Positions 6,566 through 13,874 are shown, counted from the first letter of the stretch. The stretch: DNA of 13,963 bases from JAHHUA01 sp036635475 (GCA_036635475.1 JAVWQH010000041.1:1-13963), one strand, 5' to 3'. The notes: a model not told the origin generated them from the letters alone. Translations and numbers: made by a program.

Positions 6566-7819
6566 TTGGACAGTAGTGGTCCTGCGATGTATATAGTATT
6601 AATTGTACTATTGATGATGTCAGCATTTTTCTCGGCAAGTGAAACAGCTTTTTCTACGGTGAATAAGATAAGGCTTAAAAATTATGCTGAAAACGGTTCA
6701 CAAAAAGCGAAAGTTGCACTTGATGTTGCGGAAAATTTTGACAAGACACTTTCAGCGATATTAATTGGTAATAATGTTGTTAATATTGCGGCTTCTGCAA
6801 TTGCAACAATGCTTGCTACAGCAGTACTTGGAACAAAAGGTGTACTTCTTTCGACAGTTGTTATGACAATTTTAGTTTTAATTTTCGGTGAAATACTCCC
6901 GAAAAGTGTAGCAAAAGAAAACAGCGAAAAGTTGTCGCTTAAAATGGCTGGAATAATGAAAATGCTAACAGTTTTATTATCTCCGCTAATATTTTTGTTT
7001 ATAAAATTAAAACAAATTGTTGTTAAATTCAGTGATAATGATGAGAAAAACCCATCGGTAACTGAACAGGAATTAATGTATATTCTTGAAACAATCGAAG
7101 AAGAGGGCGTTTTGAATGAGCAGGAGAGCGAACTTGTTCAATCAGCTTTGCAATTTGATGATATTATGGTTAAGGAAATCATAACTCATAGAGTTGACAT
7201 TGCTGCAATTGACATTAATGATTCTCCAGATGATACACTTAACACGATTATCAGCGAAGGCTTTTCAAGAATGCCTGTTTATGAGAAAAACATTGATAAT
7301 ATAATAGGTATACTACATACGAGAGATTACCTTGAAGCTAAGCTAAAAGGTGAGCCACTGAATATCAGAAAGATGATGTCCGAGCCTTATTATGTTCATA
7401 AAACTCAAAAAATAGGTGAGCTTCTAAATGAATTTAGAAAAAATAAACTTCATATAGCAATTGTCACAGATGATTACGGCGGAACTATGGGAATTGCAAC
7501 AATGGAAGATATGTTGGAGGAGCTTGTTGGCGAAATATGGGACGAGGACGAGATTGAGGAAACTGAAATCACTCAAACAGGAATAAACTCATATGAAGTC
7601 AACGGTGACACAAGTATTTCCGACTTGTTTGAAGAACTTGAAATGGACGATAAAGAATTAGACACAGATTATAGTTCTGTCAGCGGTTGGGCATTGGAAG
7701 TGTTGGGTCATGTTCCAAGTGAAAATGAAAGTTTTGAATATGAAGATATAATCGTAACAGTGACAAAAATGGACGATAATCGAGTGATTAAACTAAAAGT
7801 TGTAAGAAAAGAAAGCTGA
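6566..7819 (+). CDS. CNNM/CorC-type membrane protein (hemolysin family, DUF21-CBS-CorC)
   Basis: Integral membrane protein of the CNNM/CorC/TlyC group, linked in studied members to magnesium or cobalt efflux. The 'hemolysin' label is historical. The DUF21 transmembrane domain covers about 1-155, with hydrophobic segments near 7-27, 62-86, 93-112 and 130-151 and the family signature SAFFSASETAFS at 19-30. Two CBS repeats follow at about 205-260 and 267-325 (SRMPVYE, TDDYGGTMGIATMEDMLEELVGEI region), an acidic linker at 326-334, then a CorC_HlyC domain to the end. The length (417) is normal. The TTG at 6566 lies 8 nt after GGAGTG and matches the short pre-membrane N-terminus of the family. An out-of-frame ATG at 6561 opens only an 11-codon ORF. 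An in-frame ATG at 6587 is the alternative. Single gene with its own promoter. Confidence 0.93.
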   Translation: MDSSGPAMYIVLIVLLMMSAFFSASETAFSTVNKIRLKNYAENGSQKAKVALDVAENFDKTLSAILIGNNVVNIAASAIATMLATAVLGTKGVLLSTVVMTILVLIFGEILPKSVAKENSEKLSLKMAGIMKMLTVLLSPLIFLFIKLKQIVVKFSDNDEKNPSVTEQELMYILETIEEEGVLNEQESELVQSALQFDDIMVKEIITHRVDIAAIDINDSPDDTLNTIISEGFSRMPVYEKNIDNIIGILHTRDYLEAKLKGEPLNIRKMMSEPYYVHKTQKIGELLNEFRKNKLHIAIVTDDYGGTMGIATMEDMLEELVGEIWDEDEIEETEITQTGINSYEVNGDTSISDLFEELEMDDKELDTDYSSVSGWALEVLGHVPSENESFEYEDIIVTVTKMDDNRVIKLKVVRKES

Positions 7820-7919
7820 TAATATAGGCTAAAATTTATTTTTTATTTCAATATTTATCAGACTGGATTTATCAATTTTTACAGATATATTTATTCAGAT
7901 TAATCAATACTTGTTTTAT

Positions 7920-7942
7920 CAAATAAAAGTCATTTTTATTTG
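7920..7942. repeat. AT-rich inverted repeat between CNNM gene and yceD
   Basis: CAAATAAAA (7920-7928) and TTTTATTTG (7934-7942), a perfect 9-bp dyad with a 5-base spacer, 100 nt after the CNNM-type gene. With almost no GC and no following T-run it is a poor terminator. It sits 20 bp upstream of the yceD -35, so an operator is equally possible. Confidence 0.3.
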
Positions 7943-7962
7943 ACATAAAAAGATATTTTCTA

Positions 7963-7991
7963 TTGACAAATTGCCCAGTTATGTATATACT
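7963..7991 (+). promoter_or_regulatory. yceD-rpmF promoter
   Basis: Consensus TTGACA (7963-7968), a 17-bp spacer and TATACT (7986-7991). Predicted start near 7998; leader of about 65 nt. Confidence 0.85.
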
Positions 7992-8004
7992 ATTCTAGTA
8001 GCGT

Positions 8005-8034
8005 GTGTAAAAAGGTAATTCTGCTGATTTACAC
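8005..8034 (+). promoter_or_regulatory. Hairpin in the yceD-rpmF leader
   Basis: GTGTAAA (8005-8011) pairs perfectly with TTTACAC (8028-8034) around a 16-base loop, close to the predicted 5' end of the mRNA. It may stabilise the transcript or be regulatory. No known leader family is recognised. Confidence 0.4.
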
Positions 8035-8062
8035 TTATGAATAAAAATGGATTGAGGTCGTT

Positions 8063-8560
8063 ATGGTTATTGATATTAGACGTCTCTTTGATATTGAGGG
8101 AGAAACTGTGCCACTCACATACAGTCTTGATCTTTCAGATGTGGAACATTGGGGCGTGCACCCATTTAACCGTCCGATTAACCTCCAAGGAGAAATAAAA
8201 AGCAAAACAGGAATTGTAACGATTTCTTATAAAGCTGACATTTCAACTTCTCTTCCTTGTGATCGTTGCCTAACTGATGTCCGAAAGGAATGTAGTTTGA
8301 ATTTTAAGCATACTCTTGTGAGAAAACTTTATAACGAAGAAGCTGATGAAAGCTATATTCTTATAGAGAATGGTATGCTTGATTTAACGGAACTTGCAAC
8401 CTCCGATATTGTTTTGGAGCTACCTAGCAAGAACTTATGCAGCGAAAAATGTAAGGGATTGTGTCCAAAATGTGGCGCTAATCTCAATCAAACAACTTGT
8501 AATTGCGTAACAAAAGAAGTAGATCCAAGATTTGAGTCGCTTTTAAAGTTACTTGACTAA
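8063..8560 (+). CDS. yceD: YceD/DUF177 family protein
   Basis: Member of the DUF177/YceD family, found beside rpmF in most bacteria. Members in other organisms have been tied to 23S rRNA accumulation and 50S assembly; the molecular role here is unproven. The 165-residue length is typical. The N-terminal half carries a Cys pair, C66 and C69 (PCDRC), and the C-terminal third a cluster C126, C130, C134, C137, C146 and C148 (CSEKC, CPKCGANLN, CNC), suggesting metal binding. ATG 8063 lies 4 nt after GAGGT. It is the first gene of a two-gene unit with rpmF, 35 nt downstream. Confidence 0.93.
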   Translation: MVIDIRRLFDIEGETVPLTYSLDLSDVEHWGVHPFNRPINLQGEIKSKTGIVTISYKADISTSLPCDRCLTDVRKECSLNFKHTLVRKLYNEEADESYILIENGMLDLTELATSDIVLELPSKNLCSEKCKGLCPKCGANLNQTTCNCVTKEVDPRFESLLKLLD

Positions 8561-8595
8561 TTAAATTTATATTATAAATTGAAGGAGGTGCTGAC

Positions 8596-8781
8596 ATGGC
8601 AGTACCAAAGAGAAAGGTATCCAGAGCACGCAGAGATAAGAGACGTTCAAACGTATGGAAAATTGATGCACCTGCTTTTAGCAGATGTAAACAATGTGGC
8701 GAGCTAAAAGTTCCTCACAGAGTTTGTGGTAGTTGTGGCTACTACAATGGTAGAGAAGTTATTAAAATGGATGCTGAATAA
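8596..8781 (+). CDS. rpmF: 50S ribosomal protein L32
   Basis: Small 50S protein near the peptidyl-transferase side of the large subunit. It begins MAVPKRKVSRARRDKRRSN, the classic L32 start, and has a zinc ribbon of C31/C34 and C44/C47 (CKQC, CGSC), so it is the zinc-binding form. Zinc-free L32 copies exist in some Firmicutes as a zinc-starvation reserve. The 61-residue length is normal. A strong ribosome site, GGAGGTG, precedes ATG 8596. Transcribed with yceD and followed by a strong terminator. The lipid-synthesis gene plsX, which often follows rpmF in Firmicutes, is not here. Confidence 0.98.
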   Translation: MAVPKRKVSRARRDKRRSNVWKIDAPAFSRCKQCGELKVPHRVCGSCGYYNGREVIKMDAE

Positions 8782-8793
8782 TCCGAAGAATGG

Positions 8794-8828
8794 TAGAGGT
8801 GGAGCAAGTATCCGCCTCTATTTTTTTT
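8794..8828 (+). terminator. Intrinsic terminator after rpmF
   Basis: Stem TAGAGGTGGA (8794-8803) with TCCGCCTCTA (8811-8820), 10 bp with one G-U pair, a 7-base loop and a run of eight T's. A textbook terminator; the DUF512 gene begins only 36 nt later and would need read-through or an unseen promoter. Confidence 0.92.
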
Positions 8829-8863
8829 ATTTCCCGATTACTTTTATTTTGAGGAGGATTTAA

Positions 8864-10168
8864 TTGTCTGTTAAAATACTTTCTGTTGACAAAAATTCGC
8901 CTGCTGACAAAGCGGGAATAAAAAATGGCGACATTATTATTAGTATTAATAGTCATAAAATCAGAGATGTTTTGGATTACAAATTCTATATGACTGACAA
9001 TGTTCTTGAGATTGCACTGGAAAGTGGCAATTTAACTATTAAAAAGGGTGAATATGAAGATTTAGGACTGGAATTTGAAACTTATCTTATGGATAAGCAA
9101 CATTCTTGCAAAAATAAATGTATTTTTTGCTTTGTGGATCAAATGCCAAAAGGTATGAGAGATAGCTTGTATTTCAAAGATGACGATGAAAGAATGTCGT
9201 TTTTATTTGGAAATTATATCACTCTAACCAATCTTTATGATGAAGATATTGAACGTATAATCAAAATGAGGATAAGTCCTGTTAATATTTCTGTTCACAC
9301 AACTAACCCTGAACTTAGGGTTAAAATGATGGCAAATCCAAGAGCGGCTGAAACGCTTTCATATATAAAAAGATTGACTGATGCAGGAATTAAAGTCAAT
9401 ACACAGTTGGTTCTTTGTCCGGATATAAACGATGGTGAGGAACTGGAAAAATCTCTTGATGATTTAGGAAAACTTTATCCAAACCTACAAACAATTTCCT
9501 GTGTGCCTGTGGGATTAACGGATTATCGTGAGGGGCTTCACAAACTTTTGCCTTACACAAAGGAACAAGCTTCAAAAACAATTGAAATTATAGAGAATTT
9601 CTCAGGGAAAATGTTGGAGAAAAATGGGGAAAGATTAGCTTTTCCCGCTGACGAATTTTTCATTAAATCCGGACTAGCTTTGCCTGATTATGAGTATTAT
9701 GGCGAGTTTAACCAACTTGAAAATGGCATTGGACTATTGACGATGTTGGAAGAAGAGTTTAATGATGCCTGTGCTATGGCAAATAAATCAGACAAGACAA
9801 GAAATATTTCCATTGCTACAGGAGTTGCGGCATATCCATTCATAAAAAAATATGCTGAAAAAGCTATGAGTATTTTTCCTAATTTAACGGTTAAAGTATA
9901 TGAAATAGTTAATGATTATTTTGGTAATAATATTACTGTGGCAGGACTTGTTACAGGAACTGATTTGATAAATAAACTTTCGGAAAAAGATTTGGGTGAG
10001 GAACTGATTATACCGTCAGTTATGCTGAAATACCACGAAAATATGTTTCTTGACAGTATAACGATTGAAGAAGTTTCTACAAAAATCAAGACAAAAATTA
10101 AAGTTATAGAGCCTGATGGATTTGAACTTTTGGGCGCTATGCTAGATGATGAGGAATTATTTTCCTAG
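8864..10168 (+). CDS. DUF512 family protein (PDZ + radical SAM-like)
   Basis: Function unknown; conserved in Clostridia and often next to der. A PDZ-like domain lies at about 1-70 (SPADKAGIKNGDIIISIN). It is followed by a CxxxCxxC cluster, C82, C86 and C89 (CKNKCIFCF), that fits a radical-SAM [4Fe-4S] site, then the DUF512 core (YFKDDDERMSFLFGNYITLTN, ISVHTTNPELR). The 434-residue length is normal. The start is TTG 8864, 6 nt after GAGGAGG; the first ATG-encoded Met is about 40 residues further in and would cut the PDZ domain. The gene ends 16 nt before der, so the two are almost certainly co-transcribed. No promoter was recognised in the short gap after the rpmF terminator. Confidence 0.93.
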   Translation: MSVKILSVDKNSPADKAGIKNGDIIISINSHKIRDVLDYKFYMTDNVLEIALESGNLTIKKGEYEDLGLEFETYLMDKQHSCKNKCIFCFVDQMPKGMRDSLYFKDDDERMSFLFGNYITLTNLYDEDIERIIKMRISPVNISVHTTNPELRVKMMANPRAAETLSYIKRLTDAGIKVNTQLVLCPDINDGEELEKSLDDLGKLYPNLQTISCVPVGLTDYREGLHKLLPYTKEQASKTIEIIENFSGKMLEKNGERLAFPADEFFIKSGLALPDYEYYGEFNQLENGIGLLTMLEEEFNDACAMANKSDKTRNISIATGVAAYPFIKKYAEKAMSIFPNLTVKVYEIVNDYFGNNITVAGLVTGTDLINKLSEKDLGEELIIPSVMLKYHENMFLDSITIEEVSTKIKTKIKVIEPDGFELLGAMLDDEELFS

Positions 10169-10184
10169 AAAGGAGGAATAAACT

Positions 10185-11519
10185 ATGTCAAAACCAATTA
10201 TTGCAGTTGTTGGAAGACCTAATGTGGGAAAATCAACACTATTCAACAAATTGATTGGTCAACGTCTTTCAATTGTTGAGGATACACCGGGAGTTACAAG
10301 AGATAGAATTTATGCACCTTGTGAATGGCGAAATAAAGAGGTTATGCTAGTCGATACAGGCGGTATTGAGCCATATTCCGATGATGTTATTCTTTCACAG
10401 ATGAGAACACAGGCACAGATTGCAATTGATAGTGCAGACGTTATTATCCTTGTGACGGACATTAAAACAGGTGTTACAGCAAACGACCAAGAAGTCGCAT
10501 CAATTTTGCTGAAAAGTGCTAAACCGATAGTTTTATGTGTTAATAAATGCGATAGTGTCGGAAATTTGCCTCCTGAATTTTATGAATTTTATAATTTAGG
10601 ATTGGGCGAACCAATTGCAGTTTCTTCTGTCCATGGACATGGTACAGGCGACCTTTTAGATGCTGCGTTTGAATATATTGACTTTTCAAAAGCTGATGAA
10701 TATGACGAAGAATACACGAAAGTTGCCATTATTGGAAAGCCAAATGTTGGTAAATCCTCATTGGTAAACTATATTGCAGGGGAACAAAGAAGTATTGTTT
10801 CCGATATTGCCGGTACAACAAGAGATGCAACCGATACAGTTGTTGAAAATCAATGGGGCAAATATGTTTTCATTGATACAGCCGGAATCAGACGTAAATC
10901 AAGAGTTGATGAAACTATTGAAAAATACAGTGTGCTAAGAGCATATATGGCAGTAGACAGAGCTGAAGTTTGCGTTATTATGATAGATGCACTTGAAGGC
11001 TTTACAGAACAGGATTCAAAAATTGCGGGTTATGCTCACGAAGAGGGCAAGGCTTGTATTGTTGCGGTTAATAAATGGGACGCAGTTGAAAAAGACGGCA
11101 AAACAATGAATGAATTTGAGAAAAAGTTGCAAGACGATTTTAGCTTTATGTCATATGTTCCTTTTATATTTATTTCCGCTAAGACAGGTCAAAGAGTTGA
11201 TAAGCTTTATGAGATGATAAACCAAGTCAACGCCAATAATGCTATGAGAATAACAACAGGCGTTCTTAACGACATCTTAGCATATGCAACAGCAAGAGTT
11301 CAGCCACCTTCCGATAAAGGAAAAAGATTGAAAATCTACTATATGACACAGGTTTCAACAAGACCGCCAACGTTCATTTCTTTCGTGAATAAATCCGAGT
11401 TATACCATTTTTCATATCAAAGATATATTGAAAATCAAATCAGAGAATCCTTTGGTTTGAAGGGAACTCCAATGAGATTTATCACCAGAGAACGTGATGA
11501 AGAGCCGAAAATTAAATAG
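10185..11519 (+). CDS. der: Ribosome-associated GTPase Der (EngA)
   Basis: Double-Era-like GTPase required for late 50S ribosome assembly. GTPase domain 1: G1 GRPNVGKS (10-17), G3 DTGG (57-60), G4 NKCD (120-123). GTPase domain 2: G1 GKPNVGKS (184-191), G3 DTAG (231-234), G4 NKWD (296-299). The C-terminal KH-like domain covers about 355-440 (KGKRLKIYYMTQ, RPPTFISFVN). The 444-residue length is typical and every nucleotide-binding motif is intact. The ribosome site AAAGGAGG precedes ATG 10185. It is the second gene of the DUF512-der unit and is followed by a strong terminator. In many Clostridia plsY and gpsA follow der; here an SdpR-like cassette does. Confidence 0.98.
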   Translation: MSKPIIAVVGRPNVGKSTLFNKLIGQRLSIVEDTPGVTRDRIYAPCEWRNKEVMLVDTGGIEPYSDDVILSQMRTQAQIAIDSADVIILVTDIKTGVTANDQEVASILLKSAKPIVLCVNKCDSVGNLPPEFYEFYNLGLGEPIAVSSVHGHGTGDLLDAAFEYIDFSKADEYDEEYTKVAIIGKPNVGKSSLVNYIAGEQRSIVSDIAGTTRDATDTVVENQWGKYVFIDTAGIRRKSRVDETIEKYSVLRAYMAVDRAEVCVIMIDALEGFTEQDSKIAGYAHEEGKACIVAVNKWDAVEKDGKTMNEFEKKLQDDFSFMSYVPFIFISAKTGQRVDKLYEMINQVNANNAMRITTGVLNDILAYATARVQPPSDKGKRLKIYYMTQVSTRPPTFISFVNKSELYHFSYQRYIENQIRESFGLKGTPMRFITRERDEEPKIK

Positions 11520-11531
11520 TTTTTCATATCG

Positions 11532-11560
11532 AACAACCTCTAATTGGGGTTGTTTTTTTT
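11532..11560 (+). terminator. Intrinsic terminator after der
   Basis: AACAACCTC (11532-11540) pairs with GGGGTTGTT (11546-11554), 9 bp with one G-U pair, loop TAATT, merging into a run of eight T's (11553-11560). Confidence 0.92.
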
Positions 11561-11564
11561 CGTT

Positions 11565-11588
11565 CTATTTCGATAAATTTCAAAATAG
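11565..11588. promoter_or_regulatory. Operator O1 (24-bp dyad) upstream of the sdpR-like promoter
   Basis: Half-sites CTATTTcGA and TTTCaAAATAG frame a 24-bp imperfect dyad. It ends 3 bp before the -35 box and is 19/24 identical to O2, 56 bp downstream. Probable binding site of the ArsR-type repressor encoded next. Confidence 0.7.
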
Positions 11589-11591
11589 GTA

Positions 11592-11620
11592 TTGACATTT
11601 ATATTTCCTTGATGTAATAT
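11592..11620 (+). promoter_or_regulatory. Promoter of the sdpR-sdpI-CPBP cassette
   Basis: TTGACA (11592-11597), a 17-bp spacer and TAATAT (11615-11620). It is tightly bracketed by operators O1 and O2. Predicted start near 11627, inside O2. Confidence 0.85.
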
Positions 11621-11644
11621 CTATTTAGAATATATTCAAAATAG
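11621..11644. promoter_or_regulatory. Operator O2 (24-bp dyad) at the transcription start
   Basis: Almost perfect 24-bp dyad with one mismatched pair: outer arms CTATTT and AAATAG, core GAATATATTC. It starts directly after the -10 box and covers the predicted start, so a bound repressor would block initiation. Confidence 0.78.
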
Positions 11645-11663
11645 AATTAGCGGAGGAGATTAA

Positions 11664-11939
11664 ATGGGCTTCCCTGAATTATTCAAGGGTTTAGCTGACC
11701 CAGTACGACGAGAAATACTTGAACTTTTGAAAAATGGGAAAATGTCGGCTGGAGATATTGCTGCAAATTTTGATATTTCCCCTGCAACGATTTCCTATCA
11801 TTTATCACAACTAAAAAAATCAGGACTTATTTTTGAAACAAAATATAAAAACTTTGTTTATTATGAACTGCAAATATCGGTTTTTGAAGAAGTAATGATT
11901 TGGTTTTCACAATTTGGAGGTGAAAAAGGTGAAAAATAA
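11664..11939 (+). CDS. ArsR-family transcriptional repressor, SdpR-like
   Basis: Winged helix-turn-helix regulator of 91 residues. The opening LFKGLADPVRREILELLKNG is typical of the ArsR/SdpR group, with the recognition helix at about 39-56 (SPATISYHLSQLKKSGLI). It has no cysteine-based metal site, so it is not a metal sensor of the ArsR or CadC type. In Bacillus subtilis, SdpR represses the sdpRI operon and is sequestered at the membrane by SdpI when the SdpC toxin is present. The adjoining SdpI homologue supports the same role here. ATG 11664 follows GGAGGAG. The last 11 bases overlap the next gene, indicating translational coupling. It probably autorepresses through O1/O2. Confidence 0.9.
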   Translation: MGFPELFKGLADPVRREILELLKNGKMSAGDIAANFDISPATISYHLSQLKKSGLIFETKYKNFVYYELQISVFEEVMIWFSQFGGEKGEK

Positions 11940-12561
11940 AATTGACAAAATTGCAATAATAACAACAGCAGTGTGCTTGATGCCAATAATTTTGGCTGCA
12001 TTACTATATGATAAAATACCTGAGCAAATGCCAATACATTTCGATATAAATGGGGTTGCAAATGGATATGCACCAAAATTTTTCGGTGCATTTGGTATAC
12101 CAATATTGATGGCAGCTGTAAATTTATTCTTGCATTATATTACTAATAATGACCCAAAAACGGCAAAGATGTCCAGCAAATTGCTTGCAATTACTAAATG
12201 GACAATAGCGGTATTATCCATTGTTTGCAGTACAATCACAATTTTTATGGCAATTGGAATTGATATGAAAATTGAAATATTTGTTCCATCATTGGTTGGA
12301 TTATTGATGGTAATAATCGGAAATTATCTTCCAAAAACCAGTCAAAATAACATAATTGGAATTAAACTTCCATGGACATTAAAAAGCGAAGAAAATTGGA
12401 ATAAAACGCATCATTTTGCCGGATTTGTTTGGGTTGTTTTAGGGTTGATAATGATTTTATGCGGATTTTTGAAACTTGAAATTATATTTATGTTATCACT
12501 GTTTGCTATGATAATAATTCCATGTGTGTATTCATATTATCTATATAAAAAGGGGATTTAA
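11929..12561 (+). CDS. SdpI-like membrane immunity / signal transduction protein
   Basis: Membrane protein of 210 residues, close in length to B. subtilis SdpI, with DUF1648 and SdpI domains. It shows IPEQMPIHFDINGVANGYAPK (about 30-50), the cytosolic signature IGNYLPKTSQNN then GIKLPWTLKSEENWNKTHH (about 129-162), and about six hydrophobic segments (8-26, 49-69, 86-109, 118-134, 162-181, 183-203). In B. subtilis SdpI protects against the SdpC cannibalism toxin and relays its presence to SdpR. The chosen start is GTG 11929, 8 nt after GGAGG; the TTG at 11914 lies over that ribosome site and is rejected. It overlaps the regulator by 11 nt. No toxin gene is near, so it may guard against a competitor's peptide or report on the envelope. 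Confidence 0.9.
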   Translation: MKNKIDKIAIITTAVCLMPIILAALLYDKIPEQMPIHFDINGVANGYAPKFFGAFGIPILMAAVNLFLHYITNNDPKTAKMSSKLLAITKWTIAVLSIVCSTITIFMAIGIDMKIEIFVPSLVGLLMVIIGNYLPKTSQNNIIGIKLPWTLKSEENWNKTHHFAGFVWVVLGLIMILCGFLKLEIIFMLSLFAMIIIPCVYSYYLYKKGI

Positions 12562-12564
12562 TTT

Positions 12565-13479
12565 ATGAAAGAATTGTTTAAAAACGTTGAAGTCAAGAGA
12601 ATTTCATTCTATTTACTGCTTACATTTGCTTTGACTTACATTTATGAAATCGCTGTTGTTTGGAAAGCTGTAAATTCCGAAAATTTGGCTTTGCAACAGG
12701 CGGCACAGATGCTTATACCCTTAGCTATGTTTATTCCTGCAATTTGCGTTGTAATAGTAACATTGGTAACCAAAAATAAATTTTCAAATTTGTACATTAA
12801 ATTTAACTTTAAAGGCAATATAAAATATTATCTTTTAGCTTGGTTTTTGCCGTCACTGTTAATATTAGTTGGAAGTTTAACCTATTTTCTTATTTTCAGA
12901 GATAAATTTGATGCAAATATGACTTATATGCTAAATTTATTCGCACAAAGTGGTGCTGAATTAACTAAACAACAATTATTAATGAACTTTTTCACTCAAA
13001 TGGCAATTGGAATTTTATTCTCACCAATTTTAAATGCAATTACTTGTTTTGGTGAAGAATTAGGTTGGCGTGGGTTCCTTTTACCTAAAATGCTTGAAAA
13101 GTTTAAGCTACTTCCAACATTGCTTATAACAGGCATTATTTGGGGTTTGTGGCACGCTCCGATGACGATGATTGGTCATAATTATGGCACAGAATACTGG
13201 GGTTTCCCATATGTTGGAATAATAGCAATGTGCATTTTCTGCATTGTGATTGGCACGATTTTATCTTATGTAACTATTAAAACTAAGAGCTGTTTTCCGG
13301 CAGTAATCATTCACGGAAGCTTAAATGGATTGGTATCAGCGGGATTATTTTTCTCTTCTGATGGCGGAAACTCTTTCATTGGGCCAATGCCAACAGGTAT
13401 AATTGGTGGAATAGGATTTATAATAGCTGCAATAATAATGATGGTTTTGCTTGTAAAAGAAGAAAAACAAAAGGCTTAA
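12565..13479 (+). CDS. CPBP family intramembrane metalloprotease
   Basis: Polytopic membrane protein of 304 residues in the CPBP (CAAX protease / bacteriocin-processing, 'Abi') family. All catalytic motifs are present: EExxxR as E164, E165 and R169 (FGEELGWRGF), the second-motif histidine H197 (WGLWHAP), and the third motif H250 with N254 (IIHGSLNG). Around eight hydrophobic segments flank them. In lactic acid bacteria such proteases can give self-immunity to bacteriocins; in other contexts they process peptides or have unknown roles. The gene starts 3 nt after the sdpI-like stop, behind AGGGGA, so it is the third gene of the operon and under the same repressor. The substrate cannot be told from sequence. 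Confidence 0.9.
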   Translation: MKELFKNVEVKRISFYLLLTFALTYIYEIAVVWKAVNSENLALQQAAQMLIPLAMFIPAICVVIVTLVTKNKFSNLYIKFNFKGNIKYYLLAWFLPSLLILVGSLTYFLIFRDKFDANMTYMLNLFAQSGAELTKQQLLMNFFTQMAIGILFSPILNAITCFGEELGWRGFLLPKMLEKFKLLPTLLITGIIWGLWHAPMTMIGHNYGTEYWGFPYVGIIAMCIFCIVIGTILSYVTIKTKSCFPAVIIHGSLNGLVSAGLFFSSDGGNSFIGPMPTGIIGGIGFIIAAIIMMVLLVKEEKQKA

Positions 13480-13518
13480 TAAAAAAGTGGAGTGCATTTT
13501 AAATAATACACTCCACTA
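13480..13518. terminator. Bidirectional terminator between the CPBP gene and the small minus-strand gene
   Basis: AGTGGAGTG (13486-13494) pairs with CACTCCACT (13509-13517), 9 bp with a 14-base loop. On the minus strand it runs into ACTTTTTTATT, a good T-run. On the plus strand only ATAATTTTA follows. It is therefore stronger for the minus-strand gene and serves the convergent CPBP gene less well. Confidence 0.75.
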
Positions 13519-13523
13519 TAATT

Positions 13524-13712
13524 TTACTGCTGATTTTCTTCGGAAAATTTCTTTGCATCTTTAATGCTTGCCATATCGGGTACAGAAAAACCGGCTTTTT
13601 TGTCCACAATTACTTGTTGCGTAACGGCGTTTGTTTCAAAAGCAGGAATGATAGTATTTGAATTGATAGGATTTTTTTCGCATATTTTCAATTTGAAATT
13701 TCTTCTTGACAT
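13524..13712 (-). CDS. Small hypothetical protein (62 aa)
   Basis: I do not recognise this protein. It is hydrophilic, with a basic N-terminus (MSRRNFKLKICEK), one cysteine (C11), a Thr/Val-rich middle (TNAVTQQVIVDKK) and an acidic, helical-looking end (KDAKKFSEENQQ). There is no signal peptide or membrane segment. Evidence that it is a real gene is contextual: GGAGG lies 9 nt before the ATG (13722-13726), a terminator with a minus-strand T-run follows its stop, and a 25-bp dyad lies upstream. It converges on the CPBP gene and is divergent from the tRNA unit. It might be a small stress or antitoxin-like protein, but nothing in the sequence decides this. Confidence 0.6.
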   Translation of the reverse strand: MSRRNFKLKICEKNPINSNTIIPAFETNAVTQQVIVDKKAGFSVPDMASIKDAKKFSEENQQ

Positions 13713-13748
13713 TAATTTTAGCCTCCAATAACAATATATTTACAATAC

Positions 13749-13773
13749 TATTTTGTACTGACTAGACAAAATA
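13749..13773. promoter_or_regulatory. Dyad in the upstream region of the 62-aa gene
   Basis: TATTTTGT (13749-13756) and ACAAAATA (13766-13773), a perfect 8-bp inverted repeat with a 9-base spacer, 37-61 bp upstream of the minus-strand ATG. A weak minus-strand -35 (TTGTCT, 13764-13769) with TATTGT 16 bp further on overlaps it, as an operator would. Confidence 0.4.
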
Positions 13774-13845
13774 ATTCCATTAAAATAAATTAATTAATAC
13801 ATTTTAATCAAATTTATATTTAATGAAAAAAAAGGCTAATAACTG

Positions 13846-13874
13846 TTGACAATTCAGTTTTGATATAGTATAAT
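13846..13874 (+). promoter_or_regulatory. Consensus promoter of the tRNA unit
   Basis: Exact TTGACA (13846-13851), a 17-bp spacer and exact TATAAT (13869-13874), as expected for a strong stable-RNA promoter. Confidence 0.93.

Noticed and set aside
11914..11928. TTG at 11914 as the start of the SdpI-like gene
   Set aside because: It would overlap its own ribosome site GGAGG (11916-11920). GTG 11929 has correct spacing and fits the family's N-terminus.
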